DNA of 64,000 nucleotides from Nocardia cyriacigeorgica GUH-2 (GTDB taxonomy: Bacteria; Actinomycetota; Actinomycetes; Mycobacteriales; Mycobacteriaceae), in assembly GCF_000284035.1 (NCBI RefSeq), contig NC_016887.1, forward strand, positions 2,728,001-2,792,000, given 5' to 3'. Each line of letters opens with the position of its first letter. The stretch's first letter is position 1. Under the pieces are notes generated by a model that saw only the letters and a list, made by a program, of their open reading frames with translations, ran no database searches and was not told the origin of the DNA. The position numbers were made by a program, and so were the translations under genes. Below are positions 27,001-35,596 of the stretch, piece after piece.

Positions 27001-30000
27001 CTCGCGCAGCGCCACCGGCACCGCGTGGACGGTGCACGCCTCCGGCCGGACCCTCACCGGCAGCCATGAGCAGACCGTGGTCCGGGTGCCGTCCATCGAC
27101 GTCGGCGTGGATGTGGATCCGGCGATGTTCTACTCCGGCCTCGCCGCGGCCGGCTTGCAGTACGGCCCGTCGTTCCAGCGGGTGACCTCGGTGCGGGTCG
27201 GCCGCGACGCCGTGGTGGCCACCGTCGACGGCTCCATCGCCGCCGATTCCGGGCACCTCGCCCATCCCGCCGTGGTCGACGCGGCGATGCAGTGCGCGGC
27301 GCTGCTGTTCGCCGACGAACGCATCAACGAGGGCGTCATGGTGCCGGTCGGCGTGGCCGCGGTGCGCCTGCTGGCCGATCTGCCGGACACGATCACCGTG
27401 GTGGCCCGCCGCGATCCGAACGCCCGGCTGCGCGCCGATGTGGACCTGCTGGACTCCGATCACCTGCTGGTCGCGCGGTTGAGCGGATTGCAGATCGGCG
27501 CGCTCAAACCCGGTGACGATCCGCTGCACCGGATGGCCGACTTCTACTACAGCGACACCATGGAGGAACGCGACCCGATCGACCCGGCCGCGCTCGACGG
27601 GGCAGGTACCGCCTCCACCGTCATCGTGCAGCTCGGGGCAGGCAGCCGCGCGGGCGAACTCGCGGCGGCGCTGCCCGGCTCCCGGCTCTACGTCGCCGAC
27701 CCGGCAGGGCAGTCGCTGGAAACCGATCTGGTCGCGAACCTGACGGCGGCGAAGGCCGACGGCCTCGACCGGCTGCACGTCTGCATCGTCGCCGGTGCGG
27801 TGGACGACGATATGGCCGACCTGTGGACGTTGAAGCGCCTCGCGGTCGCCGTGGACGAATTCGCCAACCCACCCGTGGAGGGCGCCGACACGCCGCAATC
27901 GGTGTTCGGCGACGGCGTCGCGCACTGCACCCTCGTCACAGAGGGCGCGTTCAGCCTGCCCGTCAGCCCGGTCCAACCGGATCCCCGCCAGGCCGCGCTG
28001 GCCGGCGCGCGCCGCGTGCTGCTCAACGAGCAGACCCCGCTGCGCTGGCGGCTGATCGACACCGAACCGGGCACCCCCATCGCCGACATAGCGGCCGAAC
28101 TGGCGGTACCCGGCGCCTTCTCGCACGACAACTGCGACGAGGTACTGCTGCGGGCAGGCAAGCGCTGGGCGCCGGTGGTCACCAAACCGCTGCCCGACCG
28201 TCTCGAGGAGCTGGACTCGACCCAGCCGCTCACCGACCCGGAAGCCAACTTCGCCCTCGACATTCCCCGCAACCGGTTGCTGTCGGCGCTGGGCTGGCGG
28301 GAATGCCCGCGCACGGCTCCCGGCGCCGGTCAGATCGAGGTCCGCATGCAGGTCATCGGCCTGAACTACAAGGACCCGCTCAAGATCATCGGCCTGCTCG
28401 GCGAACGTGAGCTGGCACCGACCTACTTCGGCACCGTGCCCGGTATGGAAGGCGTCGGGACCGTGGTGCGGGTCGGCGACGGCGTCGACGACGTCGCGGT
28501 CGGTGACCTGGTGGCGGTGGCGTCCAAGGGCATGATGCGCCGCTACGCCGTGGTGGACCGCCAGCTCGCGGTCGTCCTGCCCGCCGACACCGATCCCGCC
28601 CACTGCACCAGCACCATCGCCTTCGGCACCGCCGAATACGCGCTGCTGGACCTGGCCCGGCTGGAACCGGGGGAGACGGTGCTCATCCACGGCGCGGCCG
28701 GCGGTGTCGGCACCGCCGCCATCCAGGTGGCCAAGGCACGCGGCGCCCGCATCATCGGTACCGCGAGCACCGACGAACGGCGCGCCCACGTGCTGGCCCT
28801 CGGCGCCGATTACGCGGTGAATTCGCGCTCGCTCAACTTCGTCGACGATGTGCTGGCCCTGACCGGCGGCGCCGGCGCCGATGTGATCGTCAGCAGCGCA
28901 CCGGGCGAGATCCTGCGGCAGAACTTCAATGCCGCCGCCGAATTCGGCCGGATCGTAGAGGTCGGCAAGGCCGACATCTACACCGGCGGCCTGCTGGAGC
29001 TGGCCAACTTCGACAAGAACCTCGCCTACTACTCGATGGACCTGGACCGGCTGGTGGCGGTGCAGCCGCAACGGCTGGCCCGGCTGCTGGAGCGGGTGTT
29101 CGAGAAGGTCACCGACGGCACCTACACCCCGCTGCCGTATCAGCTCTACGAAACCGAAGAGGTGAGCAAGGCGTTCGAAGAAACGCTGCGCTCCTCGCGA
29201 CCGGCCCGGATCGCCTTGCGGATGGATTCACCGCAACCACCGGTGCGTCCGTACCTGCCCGAGGTCGAGATCAGCGATACCGCAAGCTATCTCGTGACCG
29301 GCGGGTTCGGCGGGTTCGGCCTGGCGATCGGCCGCTGGCTGGCCTTGCGCGGTGCGCGCCGGCTGGTGCTGCTCGGGCGCCGCGGTCCGGCGACCGAGGA
29401 GGCCCGTCAGCAGCTCGAGGCCTGGCGTACCGTCGGCATCGAGGTGATCGAGGAACTCGCCGACGTCACCGATGCCGCCGCGATCGCCGAGGTCGTGGCC
29501 CGTAACCACAGTGCCGAACATCCGCTGCGCGGTGTGTTCCACGCGGCGGGCGCGGTGGCCGACAACCGCATCTCCAAGATGGAGTTCGAACAGCTCGACA
29601 AGGTGTACCGGCCGAAGGTGCACGGCGCACAGGTGGTGCATCAGGCCGTCGCCGACGCCGGGATCACCCTGGACATGTTCGTGCTGTGCTCCTCGGGCGG
29701 TTCGATGTACGGTATCTACGGCCAGTACAACTACTGCGCGGCCAATGTCGCGGTGGAGGCGCTGGCGGAGAAATGGTCGCGGGCCGGCGAACGCGCGCTG
29801 TGCATCGGCTGGGGCCACCTCTCCGGTGCCACCGGCGGCATGGCCTCGGACGAAACCGCCGAAAAGTACCTCGACCTGGTCGGATTCGGGCCCATCGACA
29901 TGGCCGACGCCACCGCCTACATGGAACAGACCCTGCGCCTCGGGGTCGCACGCGCGGCCATCATCCCCACCGACTGGGCCAAACTGACCGGCACCTTCCC

Positions 30001-30502
30001 GCAGCTGGCCCGCACCGGGCGCACCATCGCGCTGGCCAAGGCCTCCGCCAAGGACACTTCGGAACTGGCGCGGCTGCGTGAGGAACTGGCGGCCATGGAG
30101 GAAACCAAGCGCGGCCCGTACATCGCCCGCAAGATGGCCGAGGAACTGGCCGTGGTGATGGGCGTGCCGGTGGAGTCGATCGACATGACGGTCCCGGTGC
30201 CCGAACTGGGCCTGGACTCGCTGATGGCGGTGGAACTGGGTGCGCGCGTCACCAAGACGCTCGGCATCGACCTGATGTCGTTGCAGATGGGCCGCTCGTT
30301 CAGCCTGGAACAGGCCGGTCCGAAGGTGGCGGAGCTGATTCTCGCGCACGAGGCGGGTCAGTCCCAGCCGGTAGCGGAAGCGCCGGTGGTGGTCGCTGCC
30401 GCGACGAACGGCCACAGCGACGCGGCTGCCGTGCACTCGAATGGGAACGGTTCGGCGGCGAGCGAGATCGTCGACGAATCGTCCATGGCCGTGGCGCGAT
30501 AG
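24041..30502 (+). CDS. Iterative type I polyketide synthase, KS-AT-DH-ER-KR-ACP (mycobacterial Pks2/MAS type)
   Basis: The 2153-residue multidomain PKS is close in length to MAS and Pks2. Domain landmarks: KS with Cys175 in DTACSSS, His310 (EAHGTGT) and His350 (GHTEAAAG); AT with Ser621 in GHSVGE and VPYHS at His723; DH with His922 in HVVNGIKIMP and Asp1080; ER with HGAAGGVGTAA near 1550; KR with VTGGFGGFGLAIG near 1752, and Ser1885, Tyr1898 and Asn1902; ACP with Ser2060 in LGLDSLMAVEL. All catalytic residues are present, so it can fully reduce its chain. GTG 24041 has GGAGGAA upstream; an out-of-frame ATG overlaps. Members make methyl-branched or long acyl chains for envelope lipids. AT specificity is not decided here. 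The C-terminal 60 residues form a loose Ala/Asn-rich tail. Confidence 0.95.
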   Translation: MSDIAIVGIGCRFAGGIDSPETFWDFVIEKRDGVVDMPADRWDYRRYYDPEPRTPGRSYTKRGAFMTTDPWEFDPDFFGISPREATVLDPQQRLMLEVTWEALDDAGYAGRAAGSSVGVYVGGFVVDQSVIGVVGPALFHTDMHTPASASYTMLSNRIAYALNLVGPAITVDTACSSSLVAFHLACQALDNDDCEVALAGGVNVMLQPETFVLMCKGGFLAADGRCKSFDASADGYGRGEGAGMVVLKKLDAAVRDGDRIYAVVKATGSNQDGRTTAITVPNVDSQEALARSVCERSGLAPDSITYLEAHGTGTLVGDPVELRALGAVFGAAAGRSDTVGVGSVKATIGHTEAAAGVASVIKAALAIQHRTLPPQGWLEKQNPDIPFEELGLHVQTEAQPLPADAPPMSVAVNGFGYGGTNAHAILQEYRGESPQPVQTTRTHLGILPISARSTAAARALAGRFADLISAGADPEHLAEAAWTRMAHHPYRTGVLLGDSTDDLVRELRAYAGGEGRDASKTIISRAAEPVFVFSGMGPQHWKMGRELLAAGGAFADAAAEVDAEFQKIAGWSIIEELNKPEEQSRVTRTEVAQPANFLVQVGLVRELAQYGITPAAIVGHSVGEVTAAYISGMLTLTDAVRVAYHRARLQASTAGTGGMLAVGLSKDQALELIGDDPRIDIAAVNSPTALTLSGDVQRLDELAEKLTEDGVFARRLRVEVPYHSRLMEPIEAELRAVLAELSPQAPTVPLYSTVTGAQVTEGDWNAEYWWSNVRQPVRFFDAIGALMAAGSRVFLEVGPHPVLSGNIREAMLGADVNGTTVATLDREQPDTVSIRRTLIGLHAAGVLDRELLFPPDRPATPHLPLPRYPWQRTRLHSALPLFEQARLGTPNSYAMLGDPDVEGRPEWLLQVGTELLPWLADHVVNGIKIMPGAAYLDAALSATASRIGAKQVALEGVRFVAPLIMGAPDVPLVALTVEEASGRFLIRSRSATGTAWTVHASGRTLTGSHEQTVVRVPSIDVGVDVDPAMFYSGLAAAGLQYGPSFQRVTSVRVGRDAVVATVDGSIAADSGHLAHPAVVDAAMQCAALLFADERINEGVMVPVGVAAVRLLADLPDTITVVARRDPNARLRADVDLLDSDHLLVARLSGLQIGALKPGDDPLHRMADFYYSDTMEERDPIDPAALDGAGTASTVIVQLGAGSRAGELAAALPGSRLYVADPAGQSLETDLVANLTAAKADGLDRLHVCIVAGAVDDDMADLWTLKRLAVAVDEFANPPVEGADTPQSVFGDGVAHCTLVTEGAFSLPVSPVQPDPRQAALAGARRVLLNEQTPLRWRLIDTEPGTPIADIAAELAVPGAFSHDNCDEVLLRAGKRWAPVVTKPLPDRLEELDSTQPLTDPEANFALDIPRNRLLSALGWRECPRTAPGAGQIEVRMQVIGLNYKDPLKIIGLLGERELAPTYFGTVPGMEGVGTVVRVGDGVDDVAVGDLVAVASKGMMRRYAVVDRQLAVVLPADTDPAHCTSTIAFGTAEYALLDLARLEPGETVLIHGAAGGVGTAAIQVAKARGARIIGTASTDERRAHVLALGADYAVNSRSLNFVDDVLALTGGAGADVIVSSAPGEILRQNFNAAAEFGRIVEVGKADIYTGGLLELANFDKNLAYYSMDLDRLVAVQPQRLARLLERVFEKVTDGTYTPLPYQLYETEEVSKAFEETLRSSRPARIALRMDSPQPPVRPYLPEVEISDTASYLVTGGFGGFGLAIGRWLALRGARRLVLLGRRGPATEEARQQLEAWRTVGIEVIEELADVTDAAAIAEVVARNHSAEHPLRGVFHAAGAVADNRISKMEFEQLDKVYRPKVHGAQVVHQAVADAGITLDMFVLCSSGGSMYGIYGQYNYCAANVAVEALAEKWSRAGERALCIGWGHLSGATGGMASDETAEKYLDLVGFGPIDMADATAYMEQTLRLGVARAAIIPTDWAKLTGTFPQLARTGRTIALAKASAKDTSELARLREELAAMEETKRGPYIARKMAEELAVVMGVPVESIDMTVPVPELGLDSLMAVELGARVTKTLGIDLMSLQMGRSFSLEQAGPKVAELILAHEAGQSQPVAEAPVVVAAATNGHSDAAAVHSNGNGSAASEIVDESSMAVAR

Positions 30503-30520
30503 GGAAGCGAGGTCACCGCC

Positions 30521-31924
30521 ATGGTCGATTTCGGTCTCATCGATGAATGGACACCGGCGCCCGGCCGGCTCATCACCTGGGTCGCCTCGCCGCGGTCGCT
30601 GGAACGCGCACAGCAGGCGCCGGTGCATCCGGCACCGCCGTCGTTGCAACAGGAACAGTATCTGCGGCTGGCCGACCGGCACGCGCACGCCGAATTCCGG
30701 TTCTCCGGGCTGTGCCTGGTCACCGCGGAAATCCCGATCGCGGACCTGGACCGCGACACGATGACGCGGGTCATCCACCAGTTCCTGCTGCGTCACGACA
30801 CCTTCCGCACCTGGTTCGCCTTCGAACCCGGTGGGGCACTGCGACGGCACCTGGTGCCCGAGGACGCCGTCGAATTCGTACCGATCGACTACGGCATGAT
30901 CGACGACCCGGAGTCGATTCGCACCCACGTGGAGAAGACGACTCCGGGCCCGTTCCAATGGGATTGCTTCACCTTCGGTGCGATCGAGCACGGCGAATCG
31001 ACCACGGTGTACCTCGCCGTCGATCATCTGCATACCGACGGGCTGGGCCAGTACCTGTCCGCCTCCGATTTCGCCCAGCTGTACGCGGGCCAGATGTGGG
31101 GCGAGGCGGAGCCGCTGCCGCCGGCGGCGAGCTACCTGGACTACTGCGTCGCCGAACGCGCGCACGCCGACCAGCTGACCTTGTCCTCGCCGGGCGTGCG
31201 GAAATGGCTCGAGTTGTTGCGCGGCAACGACAACCGGTTGCCATCGTTCCCACTGGATCTCGGCAAGCGCGGCGACGGCTACAACCGCAGCGCCCACCGC
31301 AGCATCCTGCTGCTCGACGAGGACGACGCGGCCAGGTTCGAGCAGGTGTGCCGCGCCCACGACGCCGAATTCGTCGGAGGTGCGTTCGCGGCCGCGGCAT
31401 TGGCCGAACGCGAACTCACCGATTCCGACTACTACTTCGGCATGACACCGATCAGCACCCGGACCTCGGCGGCCGAGGGCAATTCGGTGGGCTGGTACGT
31501 GACGCTGGTGCCGGTCGCCTTCCCGCTCGGACCGTCCACCCCGTACACCCGGGCACTGACCATCGCCCAGCGCGCCTACGAGAACGGGCTCCGGCTGGCG
31601 CCCACCTCGTTCCACCGGGTGCTGGAGCTGTTACCGGCCGATTCCGAGATCAAGGCCGAGCCGGGCTGGGTCACCCCGATGATCTCGTTCATCGACGCCA
31701 GGGATTTCGCCGGGCACGAATTCTTCGACGAGATCACCGCCGGGGTGTACGCCAACCGCGCGGCGTCGGAGGAGGTGCTCATCTGGATCAACCGGCTGCC
31801 GACGGGGACCTGGTTGAGCGTCATCTATCCCGGCACCGAGATCGCGCACGCCTCGGTGGACCGCTACGTCGCCGCCATGAAATCGGTGTTCGTGGCGATC
31901 GCCGCGACCGCGGAAGCCCACTGA
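30521..31924 (+). CDS. PapA-like acyltransferase (condensation-domain fold)
   Basis: The 467-residue protein resembles polyketide-associated PapA acyltransferases, starting MVDFGLIDEWTPAPGRLITW. The condensation-type active site is HLHTD at His169-Asp173 (in VDHLHTDGLG). NSVGWYVTLVPVAFPL resembles the family's second conserved segment near residue 325. PapA enzymes esterify PKS products onto trehalose, phthiocerol or glycolipid acceptors. It starts 18 nt after the PKS stop, in the same operon, and probably offloads the PKS acyl chain. Confidence 0.85.
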   Translation: MVDFGLIDEWTPAPGRLITWVASPRSLERAQQAPVHPAPPSLQQEQYLRLADRHAHAEFRFSGLCLVTAEIPIADLDRDTMTRVIHQFLLRHDTFRTWFAFEPGGALRRHLVPEDAVEFVPIDYGMIDDPESIRTHVEKTTPGPFQWDCFTFGAIEHGESTTVYLAVDHLHTDGLGQYLSASDFAQLYAGQMWGEAEPLPPAASYLDYCVAERAHADQLTLSSPGVRKWLELLRGNDNRLPSFPLDLGKRGDGYNRSAHRSILLLDEDDAARFEQVCRAHDAEFVGGAFAAAALAERELTDSDYYFGMTPISTRTSAAEGNSVGWYVTLVPVAFPLGPSTPYTRALTIAQRAYENGLRLAPTSFHRVLELLPADSEIKAEPGWVTPMISFIDARDFAGHEFFDEITAGVYANRAASEEVLIWINRLPTGTWLSVIYPGTEIAHASVDRYVAAMKSVFVAIAATAEAH

Positions 31925-31936
31925 CCAGGAGGATAT

Positions 31937-32635
31937 GTGCCCACCGTGTTCCGGGATCCGTGGATTCCCGACGGCGAGAAATCGGTGTATTCGGTCCGGC
32001 CCGCCGACCAGCCACAGGGCTTCGAGATGACCAACCTCATCGTCCGCGAGCCCGGCGGGTACCTGTCGACGGTCGAAGCGCGCATCGGCGGGGCCGGACG
32101 CGGTGGCACCGAACTGGCGATGACCATCGAGCAGCGGTTCAAACGGGCCGGTGAGCGGTTGCGCGCCGAGCACTATCGCGCCGAAACGCGTTCCGGCGGC
32201 ACGGTGGTGTCGCGGGAAGAGGCGACCTTCCTGCACACCACGCACTTGCAATTCGGGGCGGGCCCGGCACCGTTCCCGCTGAACATCATGCCGATCGCCG
32301 GTGGTCTGACGCTGCTACGCGGGCTGGAATTCACCGAGGGCCACGTGGAGCAGATCGACGTGTGGCTGGCCTTCTCGGTGCATTGGCCGCTGATCGCCAA
32401 GATCGAGAAACGCATCACCGTCGAGGTGCCCGCCGGCGCGGTGCCGTGCTGGCAGGTGCGGCTGCGACCGGGATTCGCGCAGGTGAACATGTTGCTGGAC
32501 AAGGTGATCGGTGGCATCCTGCCGCCGTTCATCGCTCATTTCGAGGAGGCGGCACCGCATCGGCTGGTGCGGATGAGCTTCCCCACCCAGCTGGCGCTGT
32601 CGGGTCAGCGGGCGCTACTGGAGCTCACCGCATGA
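31937..32635 (+). CDS. Uncharacterised operon protein between PapA and MFS genes
   Basis: The 232-residue protein, GTG start, has an AGGAGG element 4 nt upstream. No signal peptide or membrane helix is obvious. Text such as GGYLSTVEARIGG, ELAMTIEQRFKRAGERLRAEHYRAETR and VPAGAVPCWQVRLRPGF suggests a mostly beta protein, perhaps lipid-handling or lipocalin-like; that is a guess. It overlaps the MFS gene by 4 bp (ATGA), so it is firmly in the PKS-PapA operon and likely acts on the same product. The family is not recognised. Confidence 0.7.
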   Translation: MPTVFRDPWIPDGEKSVYSVRPADQPQGFEMTNLIVREPGGYLSTVEARIGGAGRGGTELAMTIEQRFKRAGERLRAEHYRAETRSGGTVVSREEATFLHTTHLQFGAGPAPFPLNIMPIAGGLTLLRGLEFTEGHVEQIDVWLAFSVHWPLIAKIEKRITVEVPAGAVPCWQVRLRPGFAQVNMLLDKVIGGILPPFIAHFEEAAPHRLVRMSFPTQLALSGQRALLELTA

Positions 32636-34062
32636 CGATGGTGCCGGATCTGGCGACGCTGCGGGCGAAGGTACGCGGCGAGCTGCCGGCCTGGCTGGCC
32701 TTCGCCGGCTGCCTGATCGCGGTGTTCATGCAGATGATCGACGTGACGATCGTCAACACCGCGCTGCCGAACCTGACCGCCGAACTCGGTGCGTCCCGGT
32801 CGGCGCAGCTGCTGGTGATCTCCGGTTACTCGCTGGCCTTCGCCTGCACTCTGCTGACGGCCGCCCGGATCGGCGCCATGGTGGGCCGGCGACTGATGTT
32901 TCTGGCCTCGGTGGCGGCGTTCACGGCCGCGTCGCTGTGGTGCGGGCTGGCTACCGGCGCGATGGAGCTGGTGATCGCGCGCGTGGTTCAGGGTGCGGCC
33001 GGTGCCGGGATGGCGGCCCAGACGATCGCTATTCTGACCGCCAGTTTTCCGCGGGAACGTCATCCGCTGGTGTTCGCGCTGTATGGAGGTGTGGCGGGGT
33101 TCGCCGGGATGCTCGGGCCCATTGTCGGCGGCGCGCTGATCACCCTCGATATCGGCGGCTGGGGGTGGCGGTCGGTGTTCTTGATCAACCTGCCCATCGG
33201 TGTGTTCGCCTTCGCGCTGGCCTGGCGATTCCTGCGGCTGGGGCGGCCGGAGGGTCGTGACCGGCTGGATCTGGGTGGGGTGGCGTTGTCCACGGCCGGG
33301 TTGTTCGCGTTGATCTTCGCGCTCGCCGAGATCCAGCAGCGCGGCTGGCGGACGGAGCTGGTCGCGGTGATCGCTGTCGGTGTGGCGTTGACGGCAATGT
33401 TCCTGGTCCATCAGCGCAGGCGGGCCGAGCGCGATGCGAGTGCGCTGCTGCGGCTGGACCTGTTCGCCGACCGCGGCTTCCGCATCGGATCCGTGCTGGT
33501 CGGCGCGTTCTTCGGGCTGTTCACCGCCTTCGTCTTCGCCGCCTCGATCACCATGCAGGATGTGTTCGGCTATTCGCCATGGCGCGCCGGGCTGGTGATG
33601 ACGCTGTTCGCGGTAGGGGCCGGAACCGGGGCGATCAGTTCACTGATCCTGGTGCAGCGCTGGGGGATTCGCGTCCTCGCCGCAGGCCTCGCGCTGTTCG
33701 GTGGATGCATGGCCGCGGGTGCGACCTACCTGCACCTGAGCGGGGGCGAAATCAATGCGCTGCTGTGGGCCGGGCCGGTGTTCGCCTCCGGTTTCGGGGT
33801 CGGCATTTTCGGGGTGCAGTTGCAGCCGATCATGCTGTCCGGGCTGGACGCGGACCGCATGTCGGAGGCCTCCGGTGTGCTGCCGACGATCGAGCAGGTG
33901 GGGAACGCGGTCGGGCTCGCGGTCTTGACGACGCTGTTCTTCGGTTCCCACACCGTCGGCGGCACCATCACCATGATGGCGGCGATCGCCGTGGTGGCGA
34001 TGGGGCTGGCCGGGTTGACGCTGGCGATGCCGGAGGCCGGCGACCGCGCTCACGTCGAGTAG
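32632..34062 (+). CDS. DHA2-type MFS transporter (EmrB/QacA-like)
   Basis: The 476-residue MFS permease has 12-14 predicted helices. Motif-like segments are QMIDVTIVNTALPNLTAELG in helix 1, GYSLAFACTLLTAARIGAMVGRR (motif A region), ARVVQGAAGAGMAAQTIAILTASFPRER (helix 4) and GPIVGGALI (motif C). The family exports drugs or lipophilic metabolites with proton exchange. ATG 32632 overlaps the previous stop. As the last gene of the PKS operon it may help move the product or a precursor. It stops 4 nt from the convergent msrA. Confidence 0.9.
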   Translation: MTMVPDLATLRAKVRGELPAWLAFAGCLIAVFMQMIDVTIVNTALPNLTAELGASRSAQLLVISGYSLAFACTLLTAARIGAMVGRRLMFLASVAAFTAASLWCGLATGAMELVIARVVQGAAGAGMAAQTIAILTASFPRERHPLVFALYGGVAGFAGMLGPIVGGALITLDIGGWGWRSVFLINLPIGVFAFALAWRFLRLGRPEGRDRLDLGGVALSTAGLFALIFALAEIQQRGWRTELVAVIAVGVALTAMFLVHQRRRAERDASALLRLDLFADRGFRIGSVLVGAFFGLFTAFVFAASITMQDVFGYSPWRAGLVMTLFAVGAGTGAISSLILVQRWGIRVLAAGLALFGGCMAAGATYLHLSGGEINALLWAGPVFASGFGVGIFGVQLQPIMLSGLDADRMSEASGVLPTIEQVGNAVGLAVLTTLFFGSHTVGGTITMMAAIAVVAMGLAGLTLAMPEAGDRAHVE

Positions 34063-34066
34063 CCGG

Positions 34067-34582
34067 CTACTGCGTCGCGGTGCTGCGCTTGGGTAGCTTC
34101 CAGCCCAGGCGCGGGAAGTGGCAGGTGTACCCGTCGGGGAAGCGTTCGAGGTAGTCCTGGTGCTCGGGCTCGGCCTCCCAGAACTCGCTTGCCGGCGTCA
34201 CCTCGGTGACCACTTTGCCCGGCCACAGCCCGGAATCCTCGACGTCGGCGATGGTCTCCAGGGCGGTGCGGCGCTGGTCTTCGTCGAGGTAGAAGATGGC
34301 CGACCGGTAGCTGGTGCCGATGTCGTTGCCCTGGCGATCCTTGGTGGTCGGGTCGTGGATCTGGAAGAAGAACTCCAGCAGGGCGCGGTAGTCGGTCTGA
34401 TCCGGGTCGTAGACGATCTCGACGGCCTCGGCGTGCCCGGGATGATTGCGGTAGGTCGGGTGGTCGTTGGTCCCGCCGGTGTAGCCGACACGGGTCGACA
34501 GGACTCCGGGCTGCTTGCGGATCAGGTCCTGCATTCCCCAGAAGCATCCGCCCGCCAGAACCGCTGTCCGTGGATCGCTCAT
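34067..34582 (-). CDS. msrA: Peptide methionine sulfoxide reductase A
   Basis: The 171-residue MsrA reduces methionine-S-sulfoxide in proteins using thioredoxin. The catalytic motif GGCFWG is at residues 11-16 (Cys13), followed by [21 protein letters not shown], and [27 protein letters not shown]. Length and order match the family. GGAGAAGGAGA lies just upstream of the ATG. It is monocistronic and convergent with the MFS gene; the two stop codons lie within a 14-bp perfect palindrome. Confidence 0.95.
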   Translation of the reverse strand: MSDPRTAVLAGGCFWGMQDLIRKQPGVLSTRVGYTGGTNDHPTYRNHPGHAEAVEIVYDPDQTDYRALLEFFFQIHDPTTKDRQGNDIGTSYRSAIFYLDEDQRRTALETIADVEDSGLWPGKVVTEVTPASEFWEAEPEHQDYLERFPDGYTCHFPRLGWKLPKRSTATQ

Positions 34583-34871
34583 GCCGTCTCCTTCTCCTCA
34601 CCGTTCCGATGGCGAAGTCCGGGGTCTCGAACCCGTGCTTCCGGTCGACCATAGAACGTGTCGCGGCATCGGATAATTCCGCAACCCTCGGGCGAGAGTG
34701 GCTCGGTATACCGTCGCCGGCCAGTCGGTGCAGGGCACTCCGGCCGCCCGATAGCTACTCCTCGGCGAACACCCTTGTGGCGCAACGGTATATCGATGAC
34801 AATGAAACGGGCCGTCATTCGGCTTCAGGGGACGTATCGGCCGTCGCGCCGCACCGACAAGTGGGGATCAG

Positions 34872-35432
34872 ATGAGAGTCAAACGTTTCACCGTCACCGC
34901 TGTACTCGCCATCGCAATGCTCGGGGCAACCACGGGTGTCGTTCAGGCGGAACCGCCGGCCGTCCACACCGTCGCTGTGCAGGGCGCCGACCAGGGCATC
35001 GGCTACACCGCGGGCCCGACCGCCGACGGCAAGGCCGTTTCCGCCACCGTCGACCAAGGCAGCTTCGCCCTCACCACCGGGGGTACGGCCGTCACCCTCA
35101 CCGACGGCGCAGGCCGGGTCGTCGCCACCCTCCCGATGGCCTTCGTCGCCGACGGCCACAAATTCGGCCTCACACCACAGATCACCGACGCGGGCCGCAC
35201 CCTCACCCTCACCCCGGTCGGCGCGCCCGCCGCGACCACCGACCGCATCGCCTCCTTCGTCGACGACGACGCGGCCACCCTGGCCCGCAAACAGCACAAT
35301 GCCGGCGTCGGGGCGCTGATCGGCGCCGGTATCGGCGCGGTCCTCGGATTCTTCCTCGGCGGCGTCGGCGCCCTGGTCACCGTGCCGATCGGCGCGGGGA
35401 TCGGAGCGTTGATCGGATTCTCGACGCCGTAG
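34872..35432 (+). CDS. Secreted glycine-zipper protein
   Basis: The 186-residue protein has a clear signal peptide (KRFTVTAVLAIAMLGATTGVVQA, cleavage around residue 26). A beta-rich mature region follows (ALTTGGTAVTLTDGAGRVVATLP, GRTLTLTPVG). The C-terminal hydrophobic glycine zipper is GVGALIGAGIGAVLGFFLGGVGALVTVPIGAGIGALIG, which could insert into or oligomerise at a membrane. This layout occurs in uncharacterised Nocardia secreted proteins; no function is assigned. GGGGA lies 6 nt before the ATG. A very strong inverted repeat follows the stop. Confidence 0.75.
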   Translation: MRVKRFTVTAVLAIAMLGATTGVVQAEPPAVHTVAVQGADQGIGYTAGPTADGKAVSATVDQGSFALTTGGTAVTLTDGAGRVVATLPMAFVADGHKFGLTPQITDAGRTLTLTPVGAPAATTDRIASFVDDDAATLARKQHNAGVGALIGAGIGAVLGFFLGGVGALVTVPIGAGIGALIGFSTP

Positions 35433-35484
35433 TGTCGCCGGCCCCGCGATCGTGCGGGTGAGGCGCCCATCACGCCGTCACACA

Positions 35485-35525
35485 AGGGTCGCCCGGGCGA
35501 GCTCACGGAGCGCCCGGGCGACCCT
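35485..35525. terminator. Strong bidirectional hairpin terminator
   Basis: A 15-bp perfect inverted repeat (35485-35499 and 35511-35525, arms AGGGTCGCCCGGGCG) with an 11-nt loop lies between the convergent secreted-protein and peptidase genes. Confidence 0.85.
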
Positions 35526-35596
35526 GGCCTGCAGATCGGGTCGCCCGTCATCGGCTGCCGAGCGCGCACTGCGACAGTGGCGCTCGGCTCCGCGAT

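Noticed and set aside
24095-29071. A 1658-codon open frame on the minus strand inside the PKS gene.
   Set aside because: It is an antisense shadow of the GC-rich PKS frame, with a His/Arg/Gly/Asp-rich non-protein-like composition, while the plus frame has every PKS catalytic motif.
34053-34072. A 14-bp perfect palindrome at the convergent MFS and msrA stop codons as a terminator.
   Set aside because: It has no loop and is made by the two stop codons and neighbouring bases, so it cannot form a useful hairpin.
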